NCBI GenBank assembly: GCA_041580375.1
Contig: JBFGDZ010000143.1
Coordinates: forward strand, 1 to 9,167
Source of the DNA: JAPUIN01 sp041580375
GTDB taxonomy: Bacteria; Acidobacteriota; Polarisedimenticolia; Gp22-AA2
Direction of reading: 5' to 3'
Length of the DNA: 9,167 nt
Shown here: positions 1-6,216 of the stretch, piece by piece
How positions within the stretch are numbered: the first letter of the stretch is position 1
How the letters are laid out: every line of letters starts with the position of its first letter
The notes under the pieces: generated by a model
Database searches by the model: none
The model's input: only the letters and a program-made list of their open reading frames with translations
Told to the model about the DNA's origin: nothing
Made by a program: the position numbers and the translations under genes

Positions 1-1
1 G

Positions 2-1180
2 CATTCGAAGCAACCCGGGTCGGTCCGCATGGTCCAGGCGGCGACCGGCCGGACGATCTGGCAGGCCGGCGGGGCGGAGGCGGCCTTCGCCGGGCGAGTC
101 GTCGAGCACGTCCACACGGACGGCGGCGTCGTGGTGCTCATGGATCCCGGCGGCGACGGCGCCGCGAAGGCGCCGGCGGACGAGAAACGGAAGGACGGGA
201 AAAAGAAGAAGGACGCCGACGAGCCGAAGGATCCCAACAAGAAGTCGAAGCTGTCATGGCTGACCGGCTGGATGAAGAGGGGGGAGAGCGACCGCGAGTA
301 CCTGCTCGACGTTCTCGATCCGGCGACGGGCGGCCGGCGGTTGAAGGACCCCCTCAAGGTCGAGGGGCGGCTCGTCGCCGCCGAGGCGATCGAGGCCGGC
401 ATCCTCTTCGTCACGACGAGCGATCTGAACGTCGTCGATCCGGCGAGCGGCTCCCTGGCGGTCAAGAAGCCGATCCGCTCGAAGGCGAGCCTGATCACGT
501 CGGACGCCGGCGACTCCCTGCTCGCCTTCTCCAGCGACGAGGGCGCGCTCTACCGTCTCGATCGCGCGTCCGGGAAGATCAAGAAGATCTCGGACAAGAG
601 CGTCAAGCTCGAATGGGACGACACGCCCGCGGCGCTCGAGGTGGAGGGCGAGCGGATCGTCCTGCTGGCCAGCCAGAACGTCGCCACCTTCGGGAGCGAC
701 GGCAAGCTGAGATTCCACGAGCACCAGGGGCCTCCCGAGGATCCGACCTGGCGGGAGCCGCTGTTCCGCGCGCAGTCGGTCCGCTCCGCCCTGGCCGCCG
801 TCGCCGCCGGGACGGCGGTGCGTGACGCCGTCGCGCGGGTGGCGGATCGCGGATGGCGGGGCCCGGGAGGCGAGGTCGCGGCCGCGCTCACGAGCCGTTA
901 CGCGAGGACGTCCAGTGAGAGTTCCCGCTTCCCCGCGCCGTACGCGCAGGCGGCGCGCGCGCGGGCGCAGGTCTCCACCGCCGCCCGCAACCACACCTAC
1001 ATGATGGTGCAGCTCGAGGACGAGCACTACGGCCTGCTGAAGATCAGCAAGGAGAACGGGCGCCGGCTCCGGATGATCCGCCTGGGCCGCACGAAGCGCC
1101 CGATCTACGCCGTCGACGCCGTCTGGGATCAGGTCTACACGCGTCCCAACCCCTACGAGGTTGCGGCGTACAAGTTCTAA
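2..1180 (+). CDS. PQQ-repeat / BamB-like beta-propeller protein, 5' partial
   Basis: The frame is open to the left edge, so the start is probably outside the window. The ATG at 29 lies inside what looks like a propeller strand (MVQAATGRTIW), so I do not take it as the true start. That motif fits the A-x-TG-x-x-x-W signature of PQQ-like/BamB repeats, and further blade-like stretches follow (LLDVLDPATGGRRL, LNVVDPASGSLAV, LYRLDRASGKIKKI). Counting from the ATG at 29, residues about 46-75 form a Lys/Asp-rich low-complexity insert, probably a disordered loop between blades. Residues about 245-325 are Ala/Arg-rich and probably helical. The final 60 residues return to propeller-like sequence and end YEVAAYKF. 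Such propellers usually act as protein-binding scaffolds in the periplasm; having one does not prove PQQ binding or enzyme activity. No catalytic residues or partner are visible. The next gene starts 74 bp downstream on the same strand. The family call is fairly secure; the specific role is unknown. Confidence 0.7.
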   Translation, partial: HSKQPGSVRMVQAATGRTIWQAGGAEAAFAGRVVEHVHTDGGVVVLMDPGGDGAAKAPADEKRKDGKKKKDADEPKDPNKKSKLSWLTGWMKRGESDREYLLDVLDPATGGRRLKDPLKVEGRLVAAEAIEAGILFVTTSDLNVVDPASGSLAVKKPIRSKASLITSDAGDSLLAFSSDEGALYRLDRASGKIKKISDKSVKLEWDDTPAALEVEGERIVLLASQNVATFGSDGKLRFHEHQGPPEDPTWREPLFRAQSVRSALAAVAAGTAVRDAVARVADRGWRGPGGEVAAALTSRYARTSSESSRFPAPYAQAARARAQVSTAARNHTYMMVQLEDEHYGLLKISKENGRRLRMIRLGRTKRPIYAVDAVWDQVYTRPNPYEVAAYKF

Positions 1181-1225
1181 TGCGACGGTCGGCTCCCATC
1201 ATCGGCTCCCTCGCCGTGCGCGGAG

Positions 1226-1254
1226 GGCCCCGCCGGTAGTACCATGGCGGGGCC
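1226..1254 (+). promoter_or_regulatory. Strong GC hairpin abutting the amidohydrolase start codon
   Basis: GGCCCCGCC (1226-1234) and GGCGGGGCC (1246-1254) are a perfect 9-bp inverted repeat. The 11-base interior can add GGT/ACC pairs around an AGT loop, leaving AT as a bulge. The 3' arm ends at the base before the ATG at 1255, so the only purine-rich stretch upstream of that gene is inside the stem. It could end transcription from the upstream gene (there is no T-tract) or limit ribosome access to the amidohydrolase. The structure is seen in the sequence; its function is inferred. Confidence 0.55.
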
Positions 1255-2976
1255 ATGGGCCACAGGACCGTCGGCATCACGCTCGCCATTCTTGCGTCCG
1301 CCGTCGCTGGCTGCGGCGCGCGCACGGAACCGGCCGACCTCCTCATCCGCAACGCCCGCGTCTACACGCTCGAGAGCGACCGGCCGTGGGCGGAGGCCGT
1401 GGCGATCCGCGGCGAGCGGATCGCCTGGGTCGGGGACGACGCGGATGCCGGCCGGTTCGCCGGTCCCGCGACGCGCGTCATCGACGCCGGCGGGCGATTG
1501 ATGCTCCCCGGGTTCTTCGACAGCCACAACCACATCCGGGACGGATCGGATCCCCTCGTCGTGAAGCTGCACGACGCGCGCAGCCTCGCCGAGATCCGCG
1601 AGCGGGTCGGGCGGTTCGCGTCGGAGCATCCCGATCTGGAGTGGATCGAGGGGGAGGGGTGGAACTACTCCGCCATCCCGGGGGACGGCATGCCCGAAGC
1701 CGCCGACCTCGAGGGGATCACGGGGGGCCGACCGGCGTTCCTGATCTCGTACGACGTGCACTCCGTCTGGCTGAACCGCGCGGCGCTGAAGCGGCTCGGC
1801 ATCGGGCCGGGAACGGGGAACGTTGAGTTCGGCGAGGTCGAGCGCGACCCGCGCACCGGCGCGCCGACCGGACTGCTGTCGAACTTCGCGACGCTCGGGA
1901 TCTCGAGCGCGGGGGAGGCGCGCCTGGCCGGGATCCTCCCTTCGCAGACGGAGGAGCGGCGCTACGGGTCGCTGCGCCGCAGCCTGGAGGACGCGGCGCG
2001 ATTCGGGATCACGACGATCGTCGATCCGCAGGTCGACGTCGACGATCTCCCGATGTTCGAGCGGGCGCGCCGCGACGGATTGCTGAAATCGCGCCTCATC
2101 GTCGCCCTGTTCCACCCGCGCGGAACGCCGGAGGCCGAGATCGATCGCCTCGACGAGGCCCGCGCGCGCCTCAACGACGACCGCCTGCGGGCCGGCCCGG
2201 TCAAACTGTACATCGACGACGTCATCGAGCCCCACACGGCTGCGATGCTCGAGCCGTACGCGAACCGCCCCGGCGAGCGGGGCGCGACGCTCTACCCTCC
2301 GGATGAGTTCGACGACCTGGTGACCCGGCTCGATCGCCGCGGCTTCCAGATGTTCATCCACGCCATCGGGGACCGGGGCGTCCGCACGGCGCTCGACGCC
2401 CTTGAGCGCGCGCGGCGCGCCAACGGCCCGCGCGACGCGCGCCACCAGCTCGTGCACGTCGAGGTGATCGCGCCGGACGACGCGCCGCGCTTCCGCGACC
2501 TCGGCGTCGTCGCGTGCATGCAGCCGCGCCACGCCGCCCCCGACATCACGGGGCAGTGGGCCAAAAACGTCGGGCCGGAGCGCAGCCGGTACGCCTTCGC
2601 CTGGAGGACGCTCGCCGACGCCGGCGCCACGCTCGCCTTCGCCAGCGACTGGAACGTGGCCGAGATGGACCCGCTCGTCGGCATCTACACGGCCGTCACC
2701 CGCCGCGGACTCGACGGACAGCCGCCCGACGGCTGGATCCCCGAGCAGCGCATCGACGTCGCCACGGCGATCCGGGCCTACACACTGGGGAGCGCCCGGG
2801 CCAACTTCGCCGACGGCGACCGCGGCACCATCCGCGCCGGCAAGTACGCCGACCTGATCCTGCTTTCGGAGAACCTCCTTGAGATCCCTCCCGAGCGGAT
2901 CAGGGACGCCCGCGTCGTCCTGACGCTGGTCGGCGGCGAGGAGATCTGGCGCGGGTTCGAGCCCGGACAAATTTAA
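1255..2976 (+). CDS. Lipoprotein amidohydrolase, amidohydrolase-3 / YtcJ-like family
   Basis: This 573-residue protein is a complete metal-dependent hydrolase of the amidohydrolase superfamily. Residues 1-20 form a lipoprotein signal ending in VAGC, so Cys20 would be lipidated and the enzyme held on the periplasmic or outer-membrane side. The N-terminal beta domain (about 28-85) leads into LPGFFDSHNHI, with metal ligands His91 and His93. Other family landmarks are DVHSVWLN (about 167-174), VKLYID with Lys317 as the likely bridging carboxylated lysine, HAIGD (His369), HVEVI (His401) and SDWNV (Asp465). The C-terminal GTIRAGKYADLILL returns to the small beta domain typical of the family. All expected ligands are present, so it should be active. 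Substrates in this family vary (N-substituted formamides, other amides and cyclic compounds), and the sequence does not say which is used here. The ATG at 1255 is chosen because it gives the lipoprotein signal; no clear Shine-Dalgarno lies outside the hairpin before it. An exported, lipid-anchored form is somewhat unusual. Confidence 0.9.
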   Translation: MGHRTVGITLAILASAVAGCGARTEPADLLIRNARVYTLESDRPWAEAVAIRGERIAWVGDDADAGRFAGPATRVIDAGGRLMLPGFFDSHNHIRDGSDPLVVKLHDARSLAEIRERVGRFASEHPDLEWIEGEGWNYSAIPGDGMPEAADLEGITGGRPAFLISYDVHSVWLNRAALKRLGIGPGTGNVEFGEVERDPRTGAPTGLLSNFATLGISSAGEARLAGILPSQTEERRYGSLRRSLEDAARFGITTIVDPQVDVDDLPMFERARRDGLLKSRLIVALFHPRGTPEAEIDRLDEARARLNDDRLRAGPVKLYIDDVIEPHTAAMLEPYANRPGERGATLYPPDEFDDLVTRLDRRGFQMFIHAIGDRGVRTALDALERARRANGPRDARHQLVHVEVIAPDDAPRFRDLGVVACMQPRHAAPDITGQWAKNVGPERSRYAFAWRTLADAGATLAFASDWNVAEMDPLVGIYTAVTRRGLDGQPPDGWIPEQRIDVATAIRAYTLGSARANFADGDRGTIRAGKYADLILLSENLLEIPPERIRDARVVLTLVGGEEIWRGFEPGQI

Positions 2977-2977
2977 G

Positions 2978-3190
2978 ACGTGCCAAGGCGATCCGCCCGA
3001 GTGGCGTGACACGCGCCTGGACTGGAACCTCGCCAGGGACGGCGACTCGACGGTCGTCTCGTTCGTCCACGCGGGCTGGCGCGAGATGACACCGGTCTGC
3101 GCATCGGGCAACCCCACCTGGGGCGAATTGATGTACCGCCTCGAGAACTACGTCGAGGGAAGGAAGCCCGGACCGCATTGGGCGCGATAG
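2978..3190 (+). pseudogene. C-terminal fragment of an AHSA1/SRPBCC-domain protein
   Basis: Reading from 2978, 70 codons end at a TAG (3188-3190). They give a sequence like the C-terminal third of Activator-of-Hsp90-ATPase-1-like SRPBCC proteins: GDPPEWRDTRLDWNL, then a strand VVSFVHAGWRE, then a long C-terminal helix, WGELMYRLENYVEGRK, with the usual closing proline/histidine. Intact members are about 140-160 residues long and begin with a conserved N-terminal helix and strands; none of that is present. The fragment begins one base after the amidohydrolase stop, and the same frame further left only reads antisense-like, Arg/Ser-rich sequence inside that gene. There is no start codon or ribosome-binding site at the right place. 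I read it as a remnant left when a deletion joined the end of the amidohydrolase gene to the interior of this one. An assembly error at the junction would look the same. Confidence 0.7.
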
Positions 3191-3253
3191 CGAACCGGGA
3201 CAGGTAATCTCACACTTTCTTGTAGGTTAGCTCTCGGGGCCGTGCCGGACGAT

Positions 3254-3269
3254 CGAGGTCGATTCCTCG
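3254..3269 (-). terminator. Weak candidate terminator hairpin downstream of the sugar dehydrogenase
   Basis: CGAGG (3254-3258) and CCTCG (3265-3269) form a 5-bp inverted repeat around a 6-base loop, 82 bases beyond the stop of the minus-strand dehydrogenase gene. No T-tract follows on either strand. It is the best stem I see in the 161-bp gap between 3191 and 3351, which otherwise holds no gene I can support. Low confidence. Confidence 0.25.
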
Positions 3270-3294
3270 TGCGGACTGGCCGGCGGGGGGCGGT

Positions 3295-3307
3295 CATGCG
3301 TCGCATG
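3295..3307. repeat. 13-base palindrome in the intergenic gap
   Basis: CATGCGTCGCATG is a perfect palindrome around a central T. It lies between the SRPBCC remnant and the 3' end of the sugar dehydrogenase gene. A symmetrical site of this size could bind a dimeric regulator, but no promoter or downstream start makes that likely, and chance is a fair explanation. Confidence 0.25.
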
Positions 3308-3351
3308 GCGCCAGGGCGGCATCCGCGAAGCCTAGGATCGCCGGAACGACG

Positions 3352-5400
3352 TCACCGCTGATCGTCCACCGCCGTGACGGCGAGGCTCCACGGGCAGAAG
3401 CCGATTCGGAACCAGTACGGCTTGTCGAACTCCACATCGGAGGGCTTGCCGTCGCAAACCTCGACCGCGGCGGGGGCCCACACGACGTCGAATGGGTCCG
3501 GGTGCCACGTCCACTGGGGGTCGCAATCGCGACCATCGAGCAACGTATTGAAGATCGCAACGTCGCCCGTGGGATCGGTGAGCTCCTGTAGCGCCTGATC
3601 GATGAAGGGTCCGTTCGTGATCCAGACACGCAGCGACTCGCCGCCGATGTCGAACGTGATGTAAGCGCCGCCTGCGCGGCCAGAGCACAGGCTGCAGGCG
3701 GGGAGGGCGGTCGCGGCGTCGAGAGCCTCGCGCGCTTCGGGGCGGCCGATGCCCCGGCCGTAGGTGCCCGGCCCGCAGGAGTTGCCGGCGCGGATCAGGT
3801 AGTAGTGGCCGTAGCCGGGCGAAGGGTCGGTGCGCGTGTCGTTGAAGGGCGGAGAGAGGAGACTGGACCCGAGGAGGCAGGCTCGCGAAAAGCCGCCGCC
3901 GTAGCGCAGCGCGTCGAGGTCGCCGCTGACGATGGTCGTGCGCGTTCCGCCGCCCGCCGTCGCACTCTGCAGATCCCACGCCAGACCGGTCCCCGATCCC
4001 TCCCCCGAGAAGAACGGCGAGAGAATCCGCGTCCGTGGCACCTCCGTCGTCGGCGCGAAAGCGAGCCTGTCGAACGGCGCGCAGTCGCAGGAGTCGTCGA
4101 CGCTGTCGCCGTCGGCGTCGGGGAAAGCACCGGTGTTCGGCACGATGCGGTAGATCCGTCCGTGGCTCAGCGACACGAGATAGAGGGATCCGTCGACGCC
4201 GGTCTTCATGTCGGTCACGATCCCGAACCCGCCGCCGTACAGGATCTCGCTCATCTCCTCGAAGCAGGGCAGGCTGTTGTTGTCGGCGACCCGATCGAGC
4301 AGGCCGGCCGACGTGAACGTCAACCCGTCGCGCGCCGCGTTCGGCGTGAACCGGTACAGGTTGCCGCAGTTGGCGTCGCCCACCAGCAGGTCGTGCTCGA
4401 GCCCGCAACCGAGCTTGCGGCTGACGACGAACGACAGCGCCGTCGGAGCCACCGGAACGGTCCACGAGAACTCGGGATCCCGGTAGGTCGAACCGGGGGC
4501 GCTCCACAAGTCCTCCGGCCCCTCCGGATCGCGGGAATCCGGACCCATGATCCGATTCCAGCCGCTGTTGAACCCGCGTATGACGAGGTTCACCTCGTCG
4601 TAGGCGTCGGGTCCGTTTTCCGTGTCCCACAGTGCGCGCGTCACCGGGTCGAAAGCCAGGCCGAACGAATTGCGCACGCCGTAGGCGTAGATACGGCTCA
4701 TCGAGGCGTTCTCTGGATCCACGTCGTGGAAGGGATTGCCCCCGGCCGGCTGGCCCGTCGTGTCGATCCTGAGAATGGCGCCCGTGTCGTCCGGATCGCC
4801 TCCCTCCGGATTGTTCTGAAGCTTGCCGTTCCGGTTCAGGTCTCCGATCACCGCGTACAGCATGTCATCCGGGCCGAACGCGAGAACTCCGCCGTCGTGG
4901 TTCGGTCCCGGCGTGGCCGGCAGGTCGAGGATCAGGCGGGGGTCGATCAGCCGCTGCAGGGTGTTCAGATCCCAGGAGTACCGGTAGACGCGATTGCCGA
5001 GCGGGATCGAGATGGGATCGCTCGTGTCGCTTCCGGTCGAGCTCTCCGAGTAATAAAGGTAGACGTATGGTCTGTACAGTGTGAAGGCGAAAGAGGGATC
5101 CGTCGCGATACCGAGCAGGCCCCGTTCGCCCGCCGAGTTGACGGCCAGGTCGAGCACCACCGTTCCCGTCGTGGCGCCGGACGAGAATTGCAGCACCTTC
5201 CCGTCGGCCTTCTGGGCCACGAGAAACCACCCGGTGTTCCCAAGGAACGTCATGGCGATCGGCTGAGTCAGGCCCTCGGCGGCGACCTCCACCCGGACAC
5301 GCGGGTCGTTGATCGTCTGGGCGAGAAGCGCTCCCGTGTCCGTCGCGCCGCTACCGGCGGCGGCGAACAGGGTCAGGATCATCAGGCGCCTGAGAGACAT
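3352..5400 (-). CDS. Exported PQQ-dependent sugar dehydrogenase with TSP3-like and BP74-N-like C-terminal domains
   Basis: This 682-residue protein has a Sec-type signal (about 1-28) followed by a glucose/sorbosone dehydrogenase propeller (about 33-420). Landmarks are GLTQPIAMTFLG, GERGLLGIATDP, GPNHDGGVLAFGPD (His168, the likely catalytic base by analogy with soluble glucose dehydrogenase), YGVRNSFGLAFDP (Arg243) and ENGPDAYDEVN (about 261-271, a probable Ca or PQQ-site loop), closing with GSLYLVSLSHGRIYRI. It should oxidise a sugar or other alcohol outside the cytoplasm with PQQ; the substrate is unknown. Residues 427-444 (PDADGDSVDDSCDCAPFD) resemble a thrombospondin type 3 Ca-binding repeat. 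About 455-570 is a beta-sandwich-like module with GYGHYYLIRAGNSCGPGTYG. About 578-678 resembles the BP74 N-terminal domain (GGESLRVWITN, WTWHPDP, VEVCDG, CPWS). The plain family is about 350-480 residues, so some 260 residues are extra. No PQQ biosynthesis genes are in the window. The ATG at 5400 gives the signal peptide; its Shine-Dalgarno is weak. Confidence 0.88.
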   Translation of the reverse strand: MSLRRLMILTLFAAAGSGATDTGALLAQTINDPRVRVEVAAEGLTQPIAMTFLGNTGWFLVAQKADGKVLQFSSGATTGTVVLDLAVNSAGERGLLGIATDPSFAFTLYRPYVYLYYSESSTGSDTSDPISIPLGNRVYRYSWDLNTLQRLIDPRLILDLPATPGPNHDGGVLAFGPDDMLYAVIGDLNRNGKLQNNPEGGDPDDTGAILRIDTTGQPAGGNPFHDVDPENASMSRIYAYGVRNSFGLAFDPVTRALWDTENGPDAYDEVNLVIRGFNSGWNRIMGPDSRDPEGPEDLWSAPGSTYRDPEFSWTVPVAPTALSFVVSRKLGCGLEHDLLVGDANCGNLYRFTPNAARDGLTFTSAGLLDRVADNNSLPCFEEMSEILYGGGFGIVTDMKTGVDGSLYLVSLSHGRIYRIVPNTGAFPDADGDSVDDSCDCAPFDRLAFAPTTEVPRTRILSPFFSGEGSGTGLAWDLQSATAGGGTRTTIVSGDLDALRYGGGFSRACLLGSSLLSPPFNDTRTDPSPGYGHYYLIRAGNSCGPGTYGRGIGRPEAREALDAATALPACSLCSGRAGGAYITFDIGGESLRVWITNGPFIDQALQELTDPTGDVAIFNTLLDGRDCDPQWTWHPDPFDVVWAPAAVEVCDGKPSDVEFDKPYWFRIGFCPWSLAVTAVDDQR

Positions 5401-5414
5401 CGGAAGTGATTCCG
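5401..5414 (-). promoter_or_regulatory. Inverted repeat immediately before the dehydrogenase start codon
   Basis: CGGAA (5401-5405) and TTCCG (5410-5414) are a perfect 5-bp inverted repeat with a GTGA loop on the plus strand. On the transcript the stem ends at the base before the AUG, and it contains the GGAA that is the only Shine-Dalgarno-like match. It may damp translation or be a small operator; chance cannot be excluded. Confidence 0.35.
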
Positions 5415-5478
5415 CCCTGAAAGTACGGCGAAATCGGCCCCCGGACCAGGGGAAATCGGGATCTTCGAACTCAAGGTG

Positions 5479-5556
5479 CCCCGCCTACCGGGGTTGCGCA
5501 TCCCACGTCCCGACCCCAAATTGACGGCGCCCCGGCATCGGGGGGGGTGGTCCCCC
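5479..5556 (+). promoter_or_regulatory. Cluster of GC hairpins in the leader of the small lipoprotein gene
   Basis: Three perfect 5-bp stems lie in the divergent gap: CCCCG/CGGGG at 5479-5483 and 5489-5493; CCCCG/CGGGG at 5530-5534 and 5539-5543; and GGGGG/CCCCC at 5543-5547 and 5552-5556. The last ends just before the Shine-Dalgarno at 5559. The second and third share a base, so they are either stacked or alternatives. The gap also holds two copies of GAAATCGG (5430-5437 and 5452-5459). Promoters for both divergent genes must lie here, but I see no convincing -35/-10 pair. A leader or attenuator role is inference only. Confidence 0.35.
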
Positions 5557-5558
5557 TC

Positions 5559-5565
5559 AGGAGGG
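5559..5565 (+). promoter_or_regulatory. Shine-Dalgarno of the small lipoprotein gene
   Basis: AGGAGGG ends four bases before the ATG at 5570. This is the best ribosome-binding site on the plus strand of the window and fixes the start of the gene that follows. Confidence 0.8.
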
Positions 5566-5569
5566 ATTC

Positions 5570-6142
5570 ATGGTACAGCATGGATCGGCCACTCGGTTCG
5601 CTTCCTTCTTGACGATGCTGCTCGCGACGGCCGCCTGTTCCGGCGAGCGGCCCGAGGGCGGAAGTTCGTCGGGGCCGAATCAGCTCGGTGGGTACATCGA
5701 GACGGTGCCGGAGGTGGACGGAGCCTGGCGGTTCACGGCCGCCGATCTGAACGACCTCTGCGGGATCGACGGTTTTTCGCCGGGCGACGAGCGCATCCTT
5801 CAAATCGCGCAGGCCGACACCCAGATCGCTTTCACCGTGAGCGACGCCTGCGGGGACACGGTCGCCGAAGGTATCGGGATCATCCATCCCGGCGGCCTCA
5901 CAACACTCTCATACGACGAATCCCGCGTCGTGAACAAGAAATGCTCCCTCGATCTGACGGTCGAGATCGTCGGAACGGCGGACACGCTCGGGCAGACGAT
6001 CGGCGGCTCATTCACGCTCACCGCGACCCCGATCGGCGAAGACCACGAATGCGGCGTCCCCGACTCCTGCGACGTCACCGGGACGTTCCTGGCGCGCTCC
6101 TGTCCGCCGGCCAGCTGCAAGCTTCCGCCCTGCGAGTCCTGA
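5570..6142 (+). CDS. Small cysteine-rich lipoprotein of unknown function
   Basis: I do not recognise this 190-residue protein. The start is well supported by a near-consensus Shine-Dalgarno. Residues 1-22 are a signal ending LATAAC, with Cys23 as the likely lipidated residue; Thr at -3 is acceptable but not ideal for a lipobox. A Gly/Ser-rich tether (about 24-41) follows, then a compact domain of about 150 residues with alternating strands (GAWRFTAADLNDLC, TQIAFTVSDACGD, CSLDLTVEIVGTAD, GGSFTLTATP), which suggests a small beta-barrel or beta-sandwich. Eight cysteines follow the lipid site (64, 94, 125, 161, 167, 178, 183, 188). That even number in an exported protein suggests up to four disulfides, with the last four clustered in a C-terminal CxPPxxCxxxxC-like tail. 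It is divergent from the sugar dehydrogenase and convergent with the minus-strand operon, so it is probably transcribed alone. A surface or ligand-binding role is possible but not shown. Confidence 0.75.
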   Translation: MVQHGSATRFASFLTMLLATAACSGERPEGGSSSGPNQLGGYIETVPEVDGAWRFTAADLNDLCGIDGFSPGDERILQIAQADTQIAFTVSDACGDTVAEGIGIIHPGGLTTLSYDESRVVNKKCSLDLTVEIVGTADTLGQTIGGSFTLTATPIGEDHECGVPDSCDVTGTFLARSCPPASCKLPPCES

Positions 6143-6191
6143 GCAACGCGTCCCTCGCCCGGAAAGGCCATCAGGTCACGGACTAGGAATT

Positions 6192-6207
6192 GATCGGAGC
6201 GCCGATC
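6192..6207. terminator. Candidate bidirectional terminator between convergent genes
   Basis: GATCGG (6192-6197) and CCGATC (6202-6207) are a perfect 6-bp inverted repeat with an AGCG loop in the 74-bp gap between the lipoprotein gene and the convergent membrane protein gene. The placement fits a shared terminator. There is no T-tract on either side, so efficient intrinsic termination is uncertain. Confidence 0.45.
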
Positions 6208-6216
6208 CGACGTCCG

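Noticed and set aside
254..1027. Open minus-strand frame opposite the beta-propeller gene
   Set aside because: Arg/Ala-rich antisense shadow without motifs; the plus strand gives propeller repeats.
1244..1501. ATG at 1244 as an alternative gene start
   Set aside because: It is out of frame with the amidohydrolase and opens only an 85-codon Arg/Ser-rich shadow.
1177..3117. Open minus-strand frame of 646 codons antisense to the amidohydrolase
   Set aside because: Arg/Asp/Val-rich sequence without domain motifs; it is the expected mirror of a GC-rich gene with codon bias, and the plus-strand gene has all catalytic motifs.
3220..3272. tRNA-like strings (GTTAGCTC and GGTCGATTCC)
   Set aside because: The spacing between the D-arm-like and T-arm-like parts is too short, the T-loop lacks a base, and no acceptor stem or anticodon arm can be formed.
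3805..5409. Open plus-strand frame of 534 codons opposite the sugar dehydrogenase
   Set aside because: No motifs, low-complexity Arg/Val composition, and the minus strand encodes a well-recognised enzyme over the same bases.
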